Assembly (NCBI RefSeq): GCF_012935715.1
Contig: NZ_CP052860.1
Coordinates: 4,092,001 to 4,156,000 of the forward strand
Source of the DNA: Pseudomonas sp. ADAK13
GTDB taxonomy: Bacteria; Pseudomonadota; Gammaproteobacteria; Pseudomonadales; Pseudomonadaceae
Direction of reading: 5' to 3'
DNA: 64,000 nucleotides
This document shows, one piece after another, positions 9,298-17,970 of this stretch. Within the stretch, counting starts at the first letter, position 1; every line of letters starts with the position of its first letter. The notes beneath the pieces are model-generated. The model had not been told where the DNA came from and did no database searches. It saw only the letters and a program-made list of their open reading frames with translations. The position numbers and the translations under genes were made by a program.

Positions 9298-9690
9298 ATG
9301 ACCGACCGCCACCTCATCATCCCCACCTCCATGCAGCCCATCGTCGAGCGCGCCGGCTACGTGCCGGCCGTAAAAGTCGGCAAGACGTTGTACTGCGCAG
9401 GCCAGGTCGGCCGCACGGAAAACCTGGAAGTCATCACCGACCCCGAGGCGCAATTCATCGCCGCCTGGGAAAGCCTGCGGCTGGTATTGGAGGAGGGGGG
9501 ATGTACCTTCGAAGACGTGGTCGACATGACCACTTACCACGTGAACCTGAGCGAGCACATGGCGGTTTTCCGTGAGGTGAAAAACCGCCTGTTCCCCCGA
9601 GGGTTGTGCGCCTGGACGGTCATTGGCGTATCAGAACTGGCCAATCCAGGCTTGCTGCTGGAGATCAAGTGCGTCGCGGTTCAGCGCTGA
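9298..9690 (+). CDS. Rid-family (YjgF/YER057c/UK114) protein
   Basis: Small cytosolic trimer-forming protein of 130 residues. Family features are VGKTLYCAGQVGRT (28-40) and the strand LEIKCVAVQR at the C-terminus. RidA proper hydrolyses reactive enamines and imines made by PLP enzymes and depends on an Arg near residue 105. Here the aligned position in SELANPGLLLEI is Leu (about 114), so this is probably one of the other Rid subfamilies with a different or no deaminase activity. The ATG at 9298 is preferred because the frame upstream is not Rid-like. Confidence 0.87.
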   Translation: MTDRHLIIPTSMQPIVERAGYVPAVKVGKTLYCAGQVGRTENLEVITDPEAQFIAAWESLRLVLEEGGCTFEDVVDMTTYHVNLSEHMAVFREVKNRLFPRGLCAWTVIGVSELANPGLLLEIKCVAVQR

Positions 9691-9691
9691 C

Positions 9692-11065
9692 TCACTGCAC
9701 CACGCGGTAGCACGGCACGTAGGCAGCGCCGCCCGGCAGTTTCATCCGGTGCTGCTCCACAAACGCTTTCAGCAACTCATCCAGCGGTTTCATGATCGCC
9801 GGGTCGCCATGAATCTCATACGGCCCGTTTTGCTCGATCAGGCGGATGCCCTTGTCCTTGACGTTGCCCGCCACGATCCCGGAGAACGCCCGGCGCAGGT
9901 TGGCCGCCAGTTCATGGGGTGGCAGGGCGTGGCTCAGTTGCAGGCTGGCCATGTTGGCGTGGGTCGGGTCGAACGGACGCTGGAAGCCTTCGTCGATCTT
10001 CAGCAGCCAGTTGAAGTGGAACGCGTCGTTGCGCTCGCGGCGGAACTGTTTGACCGCTTTCAAGCCGACGGTCATCTGCCGTGCCACTTCAGCCGGGTCG
10101 TCGATGATGATCTGGTAGTGGGCTTGAGCCGCTTCGCCGAGGGTGGCGCCGACGAACGCGTGCAACTGTTGCAGGTACGGCGCGGCGTGTTTCGGCCCGG
10201 TGAGGATCACCGGGAACGGTACGTCGCGGTTGTCCGGGTGCATCAGGATGCCCAGCAGGTACAGGAACTCTTCGGCGGTGCCAGCGCCGCCCGGGAAGAT
10301 GATGATGCCGTGGCCGACACGCACAAAGGCTTCGAGGCGTTTTTCAATGTCCGGCAAAATCACCAGCTCATTGACGATCGGGTTCGGGGCCTCGGCGGCG
10401 ATGATCCCCGGCTCGGTCAGGCCCAGGTAGCGCCCGCCGGTAATGCGTTGCTTGGCGTGGGAAATGGTCGCGCCCTTCATCGGGCCTTTCATCACGCCGG
10501 GGCCGCAGCCGGTGCACACGTCGAGGCTGCGCAGGCCCAGTTCGTGGCCGACTTTCTTGGTGTATTTGTATTCTTCGGTATTGATCGAGTGCCCGCCCCA
10601 GCACACCACGATCTTCGGCTCCACGCCCGGGCGCAGGGTACGGGCGTTGCGCAGCAGGTGGAACACGTAGTCGGTGATGCCCTGGGAGCTGCTCAGGTCG
10701 ATGCGCTGGCTGTCCAGTTCGTTTTCGGTGTAGACGATGTCGCGCAGGGCGCTGAACAGCATTTCCCGGGTGCTGGCGATCATTTCGCCATCGACGAAGG
10801 CGTCGGCCGGGGCATTCAGCAGTTCCAGGCGCACGCCGCGGTCCTGCTGGTGGATGCGTACTTCGAAGTCTTTGTAGGCGTCGAGGATGGTCTTGGCGTT
10901 GTCGATATGCGCGCCGGTGTTGAGGATGGCCAGGGCGCATTGACGGAAGAGGGTGTAGATGCTGCCGGTACCGGCTTCGCTCAGTTGCTGGACTTCACGT
11001 TGCGACAGCGTTTCAAGGCTGCCTTTAGGGCTTACGGAGGCATTGATGACTTGTCTTTGGGGCAT
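9692..11065 (-). CDS. ppnN: pyrimidine/purine-5'-nucleotide nucleosidase (YgdH family)
   Basis: Cytosolic enzyme that cleaves nucleoside monophosphates to a free base and ribose 5-phosphate; in E. coli it is stimulated by (p)ppGpp. The 457 residues match the family length of about 454. The LOG-type nucleotide site is visible as CTGCGPGVMKGPMKGA and FPGGAGTAEEFLYLLG. The start at 11065 (MPQRQVINASVSPKG) is chosen because AGGGAA lies just upstream; the 39 extra codons upstream are not family-like. It is convergent with the Rid-family gene, with 1 base between the stops. Confidence 0.92.
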   Translation of the reverse strand: MPQRQVINASVSPKGSLETLSQREVQQLSEAGTGSIYTLFRQCALAILNTGAHIDNAKTILDAYKDFEVRIHQQDRGVRLELLNAPADAFVDGEMIASTREMLFSALRDIVYTENELDSQRIDLSSSQGITDYVFHLLRNARTLRPGVEPKIVVCWGGHSINTEEYKYTKKVGHELGLRSLDVCTGCGPGVMKGPMKGATISHAKQRITGGRYLGLTEPGIIAAEAPNPIVNELVILPDIEKRLEAFVRVGHGIIIFPGGAGTAEEFLYLLGILMHPDNRDVPFPVILTGPKHAAPYLQQLHAFVGATLGEAAQAHYQIIIDDPAEVARQMTVGLKAVKQFRRERNDAFHFNWLLKIDEGFQRPFDPTHANMASLQLSHALPPHELAANLRRAFSGIVAGNVKDKGIRLIEQNGPYEIHGDPAIMKPLDELLKAFVEQHRMKLPGGAAYVPCYRVVQ

Positions 11066-11212
11066 TCTGATTCCCTGAAAGCACAGCCACCGGACCATGG
11101 AAGGCCAGTGGCTTGAGGATAGTGCGCGCCGTTTTCGGTCGCATTGGACTGGCATTTTCCCCGGCACTGGAGCCGAGCGCAAACACCGTCGCGCACCATC
11201 ATGCCGCAGAAG

Positions 11213-12037
11213 TTACTGAATCAGCTTCCAGTTTTTGTAGAAAAACCGCCGCAAGGTAAAGACCGCTCCGGCAAAGCCGGCGATCAGGCCGTTCAGCACG
11301 GACGGCACCAGGGTTGGCCGCACGATATCGATGAACAGGCAGTAGCGCTTGGCGTCGTTCTTGTTGAAGGAGGCGTGCATCAGCGTGTCATCGAAGATAA
11401 ACAGCGGGTCATCGTGCCAGTAGTGCTTGTGCTTGCCGACCTGGATGTAGACGCCGTCGTGGTGCGGCGCCGGTGCCATGTTGTAGAGCACCCGGAACAT
11501 CATGCGCAGCGGGCCGAAGTGAAACGAGGTGGAGCGGTTTTCATTGAACACCGACACGCCGATGGTTTTCACATAGGGCAGTTTTTCCCGCAGTTGCGGG
11601 ATATCCAGGGTGGTTTCGATCGGGCGACCGTACCACTGGAAGAACAGCATGCCGCGCTTCTTCTCGGCCATGCGCTCATCCAGGTACTGGATGATTTCGT
11701 CCTTGTTGGCCATGGCGTCGTCGATCACCTTTTGCAGGTCTTCGCGCCAGGCCGCAGGCAAGTCGTTCATCTTGTACACGTGGCGATTGCGCTGGCTCAA
11801 CAGGTCAAACAGCGTGTTGAAGGGGGCCAGCAGCCAGGTATTGCGGCCGTTGCCGATGAAATACTTCTTGATGGTCGGGCCGTCGTACAGGCCATTACGC
11901 AGGAAGTCATACAGCCCGCAGAACACCACCAGCAGCAGAAACACCAGGGTGGTTTTCGGGAAACAATAGATGAACAGCAATACGCCAAGGACCCAGGCGG
12001 CGGACGCCAGGCGTTTGCGGATGACGCTCTTACTCAT
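11213..12037 (-). CDS. LpxO-like aspartyl/asparaginyl beta-hydroxylase family protein
   Basis: Membrane-linked Fe(II)/2-oxoglutarate dioxygenase of 274 residues, related to LpxO, which 2-hydroxylates acyl chains of lipid A. There is one hydrophobic segment near the N-terminus (about 12-40) and another near the C-terminus (LNGLIAGFAGAVFTL). The metal-site region reads HHDGVYIQVG and DDTLMHASFNKN, followed by RYCLFIDIVRP, which matches the end of the LpxO core. The conserved substrate loop seems diverged (FHFGPLRMMFRV), so the substrate is not certain. GGAG lies 9 bases before the ATG at 12037; a second ATG five codons upstream overlaps that site and is less likely. Confidence 0.8.
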   Translation of the reverse strand: MSKSVIRKRLASAAWVLGVLLFIYCFPKTTLVFLLLVVFCGLYDFLRNGLYDGPTIKKYFIGNGRNTWLLAPFNTLFDLLSQRNRHVYKMNDLPAAWREDLQKVIDDAMANKDEIIQYLDERMAEKKRGMLFFQWYGRPIETTLDIPQLREKLPYVKTIGVSVFNENRSTSFHFGPLRMMFRVLYNMAPAPHHDGVYIQVGKHKHYWHDDPLFIFDDTLMHASFNKNDAKRYCLFIDIVRPTLVPSVLNGLIAGFAGAVFTLRRFFYKNWKLIQ

Positions 12038-12052
12038 GAAACTTGGCTCCAT

Positions 12053-12422
12053 CGGGCGGTTTTCGATTGCTTCAAAACCGTCCGCGATCGACTGGCAGGC
12101 CAGGCAAAGGAGTCAGTCAACCCGTGGGGCATCATGCCCGAGCTGAAACATATCGAAATAATATGGTCATGATAGGGTGTTATCGCGCTCAGGTGGCGTT
12201 TTAAATGCTGGAAATTTGTGAAGTCACTGCACATTTTTTTACCGTTGTCCCTTTAAAACACCTCGGCTAATAGCCGGATCAGCAGTGTTGCGGATAGCAT
12301 TTTGTGAACAGAAGATTTGCGACTATCGTGACGCTTCGGTTTTCCGGGCGTCTATGAACCGTACGATTGACGCTGTAATGGCCACCATTGGCCTTCAGCA
12401 CCTTGGAAGAGGCAGAAATTTT
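12053..12422. other. non-coding interval between divergent lpxO-like gene and fabV
   Basis: About 370 bases with no gene I can support. It must hold the promoters for the hydroxylase gene (leftward) and fabV (rightward). A candidate fabV promoter is TTGTCC at 12245-12250, 17 bases, then TAATAG at 12268-12273, a weak match. The small inverted repeat GGCTAATAGCC overlaps that -10. The fabV frame is open back to 12285, but this part is not family-like. Confidence 0.45.
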
Positions 12423-13616
12423 ATGATCATCAAACCGCGGGTTCGTGGCTTTATCTGTGTGACCGCTCACCCGGTTGGCTGTGAAGCGAACGTCAAAGAG
12501 CAGATCGACTACGTGACCGAACACGGTGCCATTGAAGGCGGCCCGAAAAAGGTGCTGGTCCTCGGGGCTTCCACCGGCTACGGTCTGGCCGCGCGCATCA
12601 GCGCCGCCTTCGGCTGCGGCGCCGACACCCTGGGCGTGTTTTTTGAGAAAGAAGGCGAAGAAGGCAAGCTGAGCTCTGCCGGCTGGTACAACAGCGCCGC
12701 CTTCGAGAAATTTGCACTGGAAAAAGGCCTGTACGCCAAGAGCATCAACGGCGATGCGTTCTCCGACGAGATCAAGCGCCTGACCATCGAAACCATCAAG
12801 AAAGACCTGGGCAAGATCGACCTGGTGGTCTACAGCCTGGCCGCGCCACGCCGTACCGACCCGCAAGGCGTGGTGCACAACTCTACCCTGAAGCCGATCG
12901 GCAAGGCCGTGACCCTGCGCGGTATCAACACCGACAAGGGCGTCGTGGTCGACACCACCCTTGAGCCGGCCACCCAGGAAGAAATCGACGGCACCGTGAA
13001 AGTCATGGGAGGCGAAGACTGGCAACTGTGGATCGACGCCCTGCGTGACGCCGACGTATTGGCCGAAGGCGCCAAAACCACTGCGTTCACCTACCTTGGC
13101 GAGAAGCTGACCCAGGACATCTACTGGAACGGTTCCATCGGCGAGGCCAAGAAGGACCTGGACAAGAAAGTCCTGACCCTGCGCGAAAACCTCGCTGCAC
13201 TGAAGGGCGACGCCCGTGTGTCGGTGCTCAAGGCCGTGGTGACCCAGGCCAGCTCGGCGATCCCGATCATGCCGCTGTACCTGTCGCTGCTGTTTAAAGT
13301 GATGAAAGAGCAGGGCACCCACGAAGGTTGCATCGAGCAGGTCTACGGCCTGTTCAAGGACAGCCTGTATGGCAAAGAGCCCAAGCTCGACGCCGACGGC
13401 CGCCTGCGCGCCGACCTCGCGGAACTTGAGCCGAAGGTTCAGGACGCCGTAGCGGCGCTGTGGAATCAGGTGTCTGACGACAACGTTAATGAGATCAGCG
13501 ATTTTGCCGGCTACAAGGCGGAGTTCCTGCGTCTGTTCGGTTTCGAGATCGACGGCGTGGACTACGACGCGGACGTCAATCCGACCGTGAAGATCCAGGG
13601 CCTGATTCAGGCCTGA
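12423..13616 (+). CDS. fabV: trans-2-enoyl-ACP reductase FabV
   Basis: NADH-dependent enoyl-ACP reductase for the last step of each fatty-acid elongation cycle; FabV enzymes are poorly inhibited by triclosan, unlike FabI. The 397 residues fit the family. The cofactor loop is [16 protein letters not shown] (about 44-59), and the active site is the family's Tyr-X8-Lys motif, [10 protein letters not shown], with Y234 and K243. HPVGC near the N-terminus is also conserved. The start at 12423 follows GGAAGAGG at good spacing. Single gene with its own promoter, ended by a long hairpin. Confidence 0.96.
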   Translation: MIIKPRVRGFICVTAHPVGCEANVKEQIDYVTEHGAIEGGPKKVLVLGASTGYGLAARISAAFGCGADTLGVFFEKEGEEGKLSSAGWYNSAAFEKFALEKGLYAKSINGDAFSDEIKRLTIETIKKDLGKIDLVVYSLAAPRRTDPQGVVHNSTLKPIGKAVTLRGINTDKGVVVDTTLEPATQEEIDGTVKVMGGEDWQLWIDALRDADVLAEGAKTTAFTYLGEKLTQDIYWNGSIGEAKKDLDKKVLTLRENLAALKGDARVSVLKAVVTQASSAIPIMPLYLSLLFKVMKEQGTHEGCIEQVYGLFKDSLYGKEPKLDADGRLRADLAELEPKVQDAVAALWNQVSDDNVNEISDFAGYKAEFLRLFGFEIDGVDYDADVNPTVKIQGLIQA

Positions 13617-13628
13617 GCGATGTGAGCA

Positions 13629-13666
13629 GGCCGCGACCTTGAAGAGGTGTTATCAAGGCCGCGGCT
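13629..13666 (+). terminator. long hairpin after fabV
   Basis: GGCCGCGACCTTGA pairs with TCAAGGCCGCGGCT with one mismatch and a 10-base loop. No T-run follows, so it may act as a transcript-end stabiliser or as a shared barrier between fabV and the convergent ExoY-like gene, whose stop is 16 bases away. Confidence 0.55.
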
Positions 13667-13681
13667 GGTTACTTCACAACC

Positions 13682-14914
13682 TCAGGCAGTCCGGGATGAA
13701 GAGAGGCGCGCCTGTGCCTCGCTGAACGCGGGCCGCCTGACGTTTACCACTTCTTTTTCCCACAGCGGGTTCAAGGGCATGTGGTAACCACTGTCTTTGG
13801 CTGTCCGGATCAGTTCTGCCATTTCCTTGCTGTCATTGATGATGGAGATTTCGGCGAACCGTCCGAGTTTGGCCGGCAGGAAAAAGGTCACCGGGTAGTT
13901 GGCAGCAACATCAGCCGCCGGGCTCCCTGAGTCCGTATTGTGGTGAACCACCCATTCTCCCTTCCCCACCAGCGCCTCATTGATCGCAGGGATCATGTTC
14001 GCTATTCGCGACGTGGCATTGCCGATGTTGCTGTCTTCCTTTTGATAAAAACGACCAGCGCTTTCATAGTCTTCGCGCAGTTCATTTGGCGCCTTGTATT
14101 GACTGGGATCTGCACTGCGTTGTTTGTAGCCATCAATCCGCTCCTTAAATACGCTGTGGGCGACATCCGGCACGGGTAGCTTGTCTTGCGGGCCGAGGTC
14201 ACTCAGGTGAGGGCCGATCAAGTGCAAATCATAGTCAGCCGTCAGGGCTTTGCCGCTTTCGGGTTTTGCCAGCACTTCGACAGGCTTGCCTTGGTGCGTG
14301 ATTTGAAAGTCGTTATCTAAGGGTGATTGGCGCTTGCCTTCGAATGCGTACATTTGCTGGCTTGGCCCCTGTGCATTGAAGCGTATGACGCCGTCAGGGG
14401 TCTCGGGTTGGAGTTGATCGATTTTGCCGAGTTTCAGCAGGTCGTCAAGGCGCTTGCTCGACACCGTCAACGGAACTGAAACCGCATAGCCATCCTGGAT
14501 GCAGCCGGCGGTTTGCTCGTTGGCCTTGGCGATTTTCTGCGGATTGTTTTCAGAAAACTTCTCCAGTTTACTGAGCGCCTGGTCCACGCAGATCAGGCCC
14601 GCCTGCGGCCCCCAGTCGGCACTTTTGCCTTTGATATGAAAGTCCTTGGTGGGATGCCCCGCCTCGATCAGCCCGGTTGCCACTGGCTCGACCGCACGTA
14701 CCCCTATGATGGTGTTGTGCTCAGCGGCCAGGCGCTGGAAAGGTGCAAGATGGCTTGACGCAATTCCGGTCTGGTCTTTGACCCGTTCGATAGCCGACTC
14801 CACGGAGCGCTTTTCCAGCGCGACCGATCCGCCATTCTGTTCAATTTGGCGATTTTCCAGTATTGCTCTGCTGGCGCTTGATGGAGAAATAAGAGAAGTA
14901 TTAATAGTGTTCAT
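13682..14914 (-). CDS. ExoY-like nucleotidyl cyclase toxin, candidate type III effector
   Basis: Protein of 410 residues related to P. aeruginosa ExoY and, more distantly, the CyaA and edema factor cyclase domains, which make cyclic nucleotides inside host cells after activation by a host protein (actin for ExoY). The catalytic parts are all visible: NTIIGVRAVEP (67-77), HPTKDFHIKGKSADWGPQAG (87-106), where K90 and K97 match ExoY K81 and K88, the metal-binding pair in LTADYDLHLIGP (D227 and D229), and HHNTDSGSPAADVAANYP (324-341). There is no Sec signal peptide, and the Ser/Asn/Ile-rich first 20 residues fit a type III signal. No secretion or chaperone gene is nearby. GGAGGT lies before the ATG. 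It is the most unusual gene of this housekeeping stretch and was probably acquired. Confidence 0.9.
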   Translation of the reverse strand: MNTINTSLISPSSASRAILENRQIEQNGGSVALEKRSVESAIERVKDQTGIASSHLAPFQRLAAEHNTIIGVRAVEPVATGLIEAGHPTKDFHIKGKSADWGPQAGLICVDQALSKLEKFSENNPQKIAKANEQTAGCIQDGYAVSVPLTVSSKRLDDLLKLGKIDQLQPETPDGVIRFNAQGPSQQMYAFEGKRQSPLDNDFQITHQGKPVEVLAKPESGKALTADYDLHLIGPHLSDLGPQDKLPVPDVAHSVFKERIDGYKQRSADPSQYKAPNELREDYESAGRFYQKEDSNIGNATSRIANMIPAINEALVGKGEWVVHHNTDSGSPAADVAANYPVTFFLPAKLGRFAEISIINDSKEMAELIRTAKDSGYHMPLNPLWEKEVVNVRRPAFSEAQARLSSSRTA

Positions 14915-15110
14915 GGGTTACCTCCAACTTCGTTGCGACGTGTCGTGAGTTTTATGGAGTTCCCTTCCAGACAAATGCGTGACCGATTGCACCGTCGACG
15001 CTAAGTAACCCGTCTAGTCCGTGCTATCGGAAATATCTGAAGTGTTCCGAGACGTATTTATGCAACCCATTGATCCCGCATCTGCAGGTGTTTGAAACGG
15101 AGATGTCCTT

Positions 15111-15734
15111 ATGACGATTCGCGCAGTGGTCTTTGATTTCGGCGGTGTTCTGTTCGACTGGAACCCGCACCATCTTTACCGCCAGTTGATTGCCGACGAC
15201 CAGGAACGCCAGCGGTTCCTGGACACGGTCTGCACCCAGGCCTGGAACACCGAACAGGACGCCGGCCGCAGCCTGGCCGAGGCGACCCGTACGCTGATTG
15301 CCGAACACCCGCAGCATGAGCCCTTGATCCAGGCGTACTACGACCGCTGGCACGAGATGTTGCGTGGCTCATTGCCTGAGGGCGTGGCGATTCTGGAAGC
15401 GTTGCATGAAGCAAAAATGCCGCTGTTCGGCCTGACCAACTGGTCCGCCGAGACCTTTCCCTATGCCCGCGCCCACTATCCCTTCCTGCAGTATTTTCGC
15501 GACATCGTCGTGTCCGGCGAAATCAAGCTGATCAAGCCCGATCCCGCGATCTACCACGCCAGCCTGGCGCAAGTACGCGCCCATCTGCCGGATATCAAAC
15601 CGGCTGAGGTGGTGTTTATTGATGATGTGGCCGGTAATTCCGAGGCAGCCATTGCCCTGGGTTGGCAGGGGATTCATCACGTGTCTGCGGGGCAGACACG
15701 TCAGCGCTTGATTGAGCTGGGGGTGAACCTCTAG
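15111..15734 (+). CDS. HAD-superfamily hydrolase, subfamily IA (YihX-like)
   Basis: Cytosolic phosphatase-like protein of 207 residues. All four HAD motifs are visible: DFGGVLFDW (nucleophile D9; the second acid position of DxD is replaced by G as in YihX and haloacid dehalogenase relatives), LTNWS, the Lys in IKLIKPDP, and FIDDVAGN. YihX of E. coli dephosphorylates sugar phosphates such as glucose 1-phosphate; the substrate here is not known. The stop overlaps the convergent LysR gene by 4 bases. Confidence 0.87.
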   Translation: MTIRAVVFDFGGVLFDWNPHHLYRQLIADDQERQRFLDTVCTQAWNTEQDAGRSLAEATRTLIAEHPQHEPLIQAYYDRWHEMLRGSLPEGVAILEALHEAKMPLFGLTNWSAETFPYARAHYPFLQYFRDIVVSGEIKLIKPDPAIYHASLAQVRAHLPDIKPAEVVFIDDVAGNSEAAIALGWQGIHHVSAGQTRQRLIELGVNL

Positions 15735-16636
15735 CGCGCCCACTTCTCCATGACGAAATCCACAAACGCCCGGAGTTTGGGCAGGCGATAGCGGTCCTGC
15801 GCGTAGAGCAAATGCATGGGGCGGCTGGGCAGTTGGTAGGACGTCAGCAATGCCACCAGTTTCCCGGCCCGCAGGTCGGGCTCGACCAGTGCGTCAGGCA
15901 GCATCACGATGCCCATGCCTTCCAGCGCCGCCTGGCGCAAGGCCTGCGAACTGTTGATGGTCAACGAGCCGGAAACGGGAATTTCCACCTCGCCCTCGGC
16001 GCCGCGCATTCGCCACAACTTGTCGGCGTTGCGCCAATCGTCGGTCGCCGGGTAAGCGAACGCCAGGCAGTCATGTTGCTGTAGATCATCGGGGCATTGA
16101 GGCGTGCCACGGCGCGCCAGATACGCCGCAGAGGCGCAGAGGGTGATGGTGTAATCCTGCATCGGTCGGGCAATCAGGCTTGGCGCGTCCAGTTCGCCCA
16201 GGCGGATGGCCACGTCGAAGCCGCTGTCGACCATGTCCATCCGCTGGTTGCTCAGCACCACGTACAGTTTGATCTGTGGGTAACGCCGGGAAAATTCACT
16301 GAGCGCCGGGGCCAGGCGTTCGGTGCCAAAGGCCGGCGGTGCGGTGATCCGCAGCAGCCCCTTGGGCACGTCGCTGTTGGCTTGCTCGGCCATCTGCTCG
16401 GAGTCGGCCACCAGGCCCAGTACCTCCAGGCAACGCTGGTAATAAATCCCGCCAAACTCGGTCAGGCTTTGCTTGCGTGTGGTGCGCTTGAGCAGGCTGA
16501 CCCCCAGGCGTTGTTCCAGCGCGCGCAGGTGATTGCCGACCATGGTGGTGGACATGCCGCACGACTGAGCCGCGGCCGTCATGCTGCCGGCTTCCACCAC
16601 TTTCACGTACACCGTCATCGCCTGGAACAGATCCAT
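15731..16636 (-). CDS. LysR-family transcriptional regulator
   Basis: Regulator of 301 residues with an N-terminal HTH (TVYVKVVEAGSMTAAAQSCG) and a wing, KRTTRKQSLTEFG, of the same subgroup as the regulator at 5340. The effector domain shows the common IRLGELDAPSLIAR stretch. The start at 16636 (MDLFQAM) fits family N-termini better than the ATG two codons upstream. Divergent from the aminotransferase gene with about 100 bases between, so it probably controls that gene. Confidence 0.9.
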   Translation of the reverse strand: MDLFQAMTVYVKVVEAGSMTAAAQSCGMSTTMVGNHLRALEQRLGVSLLKRTTRKQSLTEFGGIYYQRCLEVLGLVADSEQMAEQANSDVPKGLLRITAPPAFGTERLAPALSEFSRRYPQIKLYVVLSNQRMDMVDSGFDVAIRLGELDAPSLIARPMQDYTITLCASAAYLARRGTPQCPDDLQQHDCLAFAYPATDDWRNADKLWRMRGAEGEVEIPVSGSLTINSSQALRQAALEGMGIVMLPDALVEPDLRAGKLVALLTSYQLPSRPMHLLYAQDRYRLPKLRAFVDFVMEKWAR

Positions 16637-16739
16637 TATCAAGCCCTGATTTAAAGTGATCGCAGTGTTGTGCAGTTTATCCAGCTCGGGTGGCTAACGA
16701 TACTGGTGCCATCACAACGATGCACTGGAGCCTGACGCC

Positions 16740-17909
16740 ATGACCGCCGCCTGCCTGATGACCACTTATCAACCGTCGCCCCTGAGCTTTACCCGTGGCC
16801 TTGGCACGCGCCTGTGGGACCAGCAGGGCCGCGAATACCTGGATGCCGTGGCGGGTGTGGCGGTGACCAACGTCGGCCATTCCCACCCACGGTTGGTGAC
16901 GGCCATCAGTGAGCAGGCGGGTTTGCTGCTGCACACCTCCAACCTCTATAGCATCGACTGGCAACAGCGTCTGGCCCTGCGGCTCACCCGGCTTTCCGGG
17001 CTGGACCAGGCCTTCTTTAATAACTCCGGTGCCGAAGCCAACGAGACGGCGCTGAAGCTGGCCCGGCTGCATGGCTGGAAAAAGGGCATCGAACAGCCGC
17101 TGGTGGTGGTGATGGAGAACGCCTTTCATGGGCGCACCCTGGGCACCCTGTCTGCCAGCGACGGGCCTTCGGTGCGGCTGGGGTTTCAAAAGCTGCCGGG
17201 GGACTTTATCAAGGTCGGCTTCGGCGACTTGAAGGCGCTGGAGGCCGTGACCGAGGCATTCGGCCCGCGGATTGTCGCGGTGCTGCTGGAGCCGATCCAG
17301 GGTGAAAGCGGCGTGCAAGTCGCGCCGCCGGGCTATCTGAAAGCCTTGCGCGAGCACTGCACCCGGCAAGGCTGGTTGCTGATGCTTGATGAGATCCAGA
17401 CCGGGATCGGCCGCACCGGTCGCTGGTTTGCCTTCCAGCATGAGGGCATCGTGCCCGACGTGATGACGCTGGCCAAAGGCCTGGGCAACGGCGTGCCGAT
17501 TGGCGCGTGCCTGGCCCGGGCCGCCGTGGCGCAACTGTTTACTCCCGGCAGCCACGGCAGCACATTCGGCGGTAACCCGTTGGCCTGTCGGGTGGGTTGT
17601 ACGGTGTTGGAGATCATCGAAGAGCAAGGCCTGCTCGACAATGCGGCGCAGCAGGGCGAGCGGTTGCTGGCGCGCCTGCGGGTGGAATTGAGCGAACATC
17701 CCCAGGTGCTGGCGATTCGCGGGCAGGGGCTGATGATCGGTATCGAACTGGCGACACCTCAGCGCGACCTGGCCCAACGCGCGGCGCATGAGCATGGCCT
17801 GCTGATCAACGTGACACGGGGCAAGATCATTCGCCTGCTGCCGCCGTTGACCATTGACGGCAAGGAAGTGGAAATGATCGTGCGGGCGCTTTCCCGGCTG
17901 CTGCACTAA
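16740..17909 (+). CDS. class III PLP aminotransferase, ArgD/acetylornithine-aminotransferase-like
   Basis: Fold-type I PLP enzyme of 389 residues, the size of ArgD. Visible motifs are [17 protein letters not shown] for phosphate binding, [12 protein letters not shown], the [12 protein letters not shown] segment with the cofactor Asp, and LAKGLGNG with the Schiff-base Lys. These place it with N-acetylornithine and related omega-aminotransferases. It stands alone beside a LysR gene rather than in an arginine operon, so it may be a second enzyme for a catabolic amine or amino acid. A short palindromic repeat follows the stop. Confidence 0.88.
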   Translation: MTAACLMTTYQPSPLSFTRGLGTRLWDQQGREYLDAVAGVAVTNVGHSHPRLVTAISEQAGLLLHTSNLYSIDWQQRLALRLTRLSGLDQAFFNNSGAEANETALKLARLHGWKKGIEQPLVVVMENAFHGRTLGTLSASDGPSVRLGFQKLPGDFIKVGFGDLKALEAVTEAFGPRIVAVLLEPIQGESGVQVAPPGYLKALREHCTRQGWLLMLDEIQTGIGRTGRWFAFQHEGIVPDVMTLAKGLGNGVPIGACLARAAVAQLFTPGSHGSTFGGNPLACRVGCTVLEIIEEQGLLDNAAQQGERLLARLRVELSEHPQVLAIRGQGLMIGIELATPQRDLAQRAAHEHGLLINVTRGKIIRLLPPLTIDGKEVEMIVRALSRLLH

Positions 17910-17923
17910 ACAGGGATGAGGCC

Positions 17924-17970
17924 GACGCGGAGCGTCACTGGCTGCATTCCCACGCAGAGCGTGGGAACGA
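17924..17970. repeat. paired short palindromes, Pseudomonas intergenic repeat
   Basis: Two perfect hairpins in tandem: GACGC-GGA-GCGTC at 17924-17936 and TTCCCACGC-AGA-GCGTGGGAA at 17947-17967. This looks like a common intergenic element of fluorescent pseudomonads. It sits between two convergent genes and could serve as a transcription end for both. Confidence 0.7.

Noticed and set aside
14940..14963. Possible HrpL box upstream of the ExoY-like gene
   Set aside because: GGAACT is present, but the second half reads ACACG and the spacing is 14, not the 15-16 before CCAC. Too weak to call.
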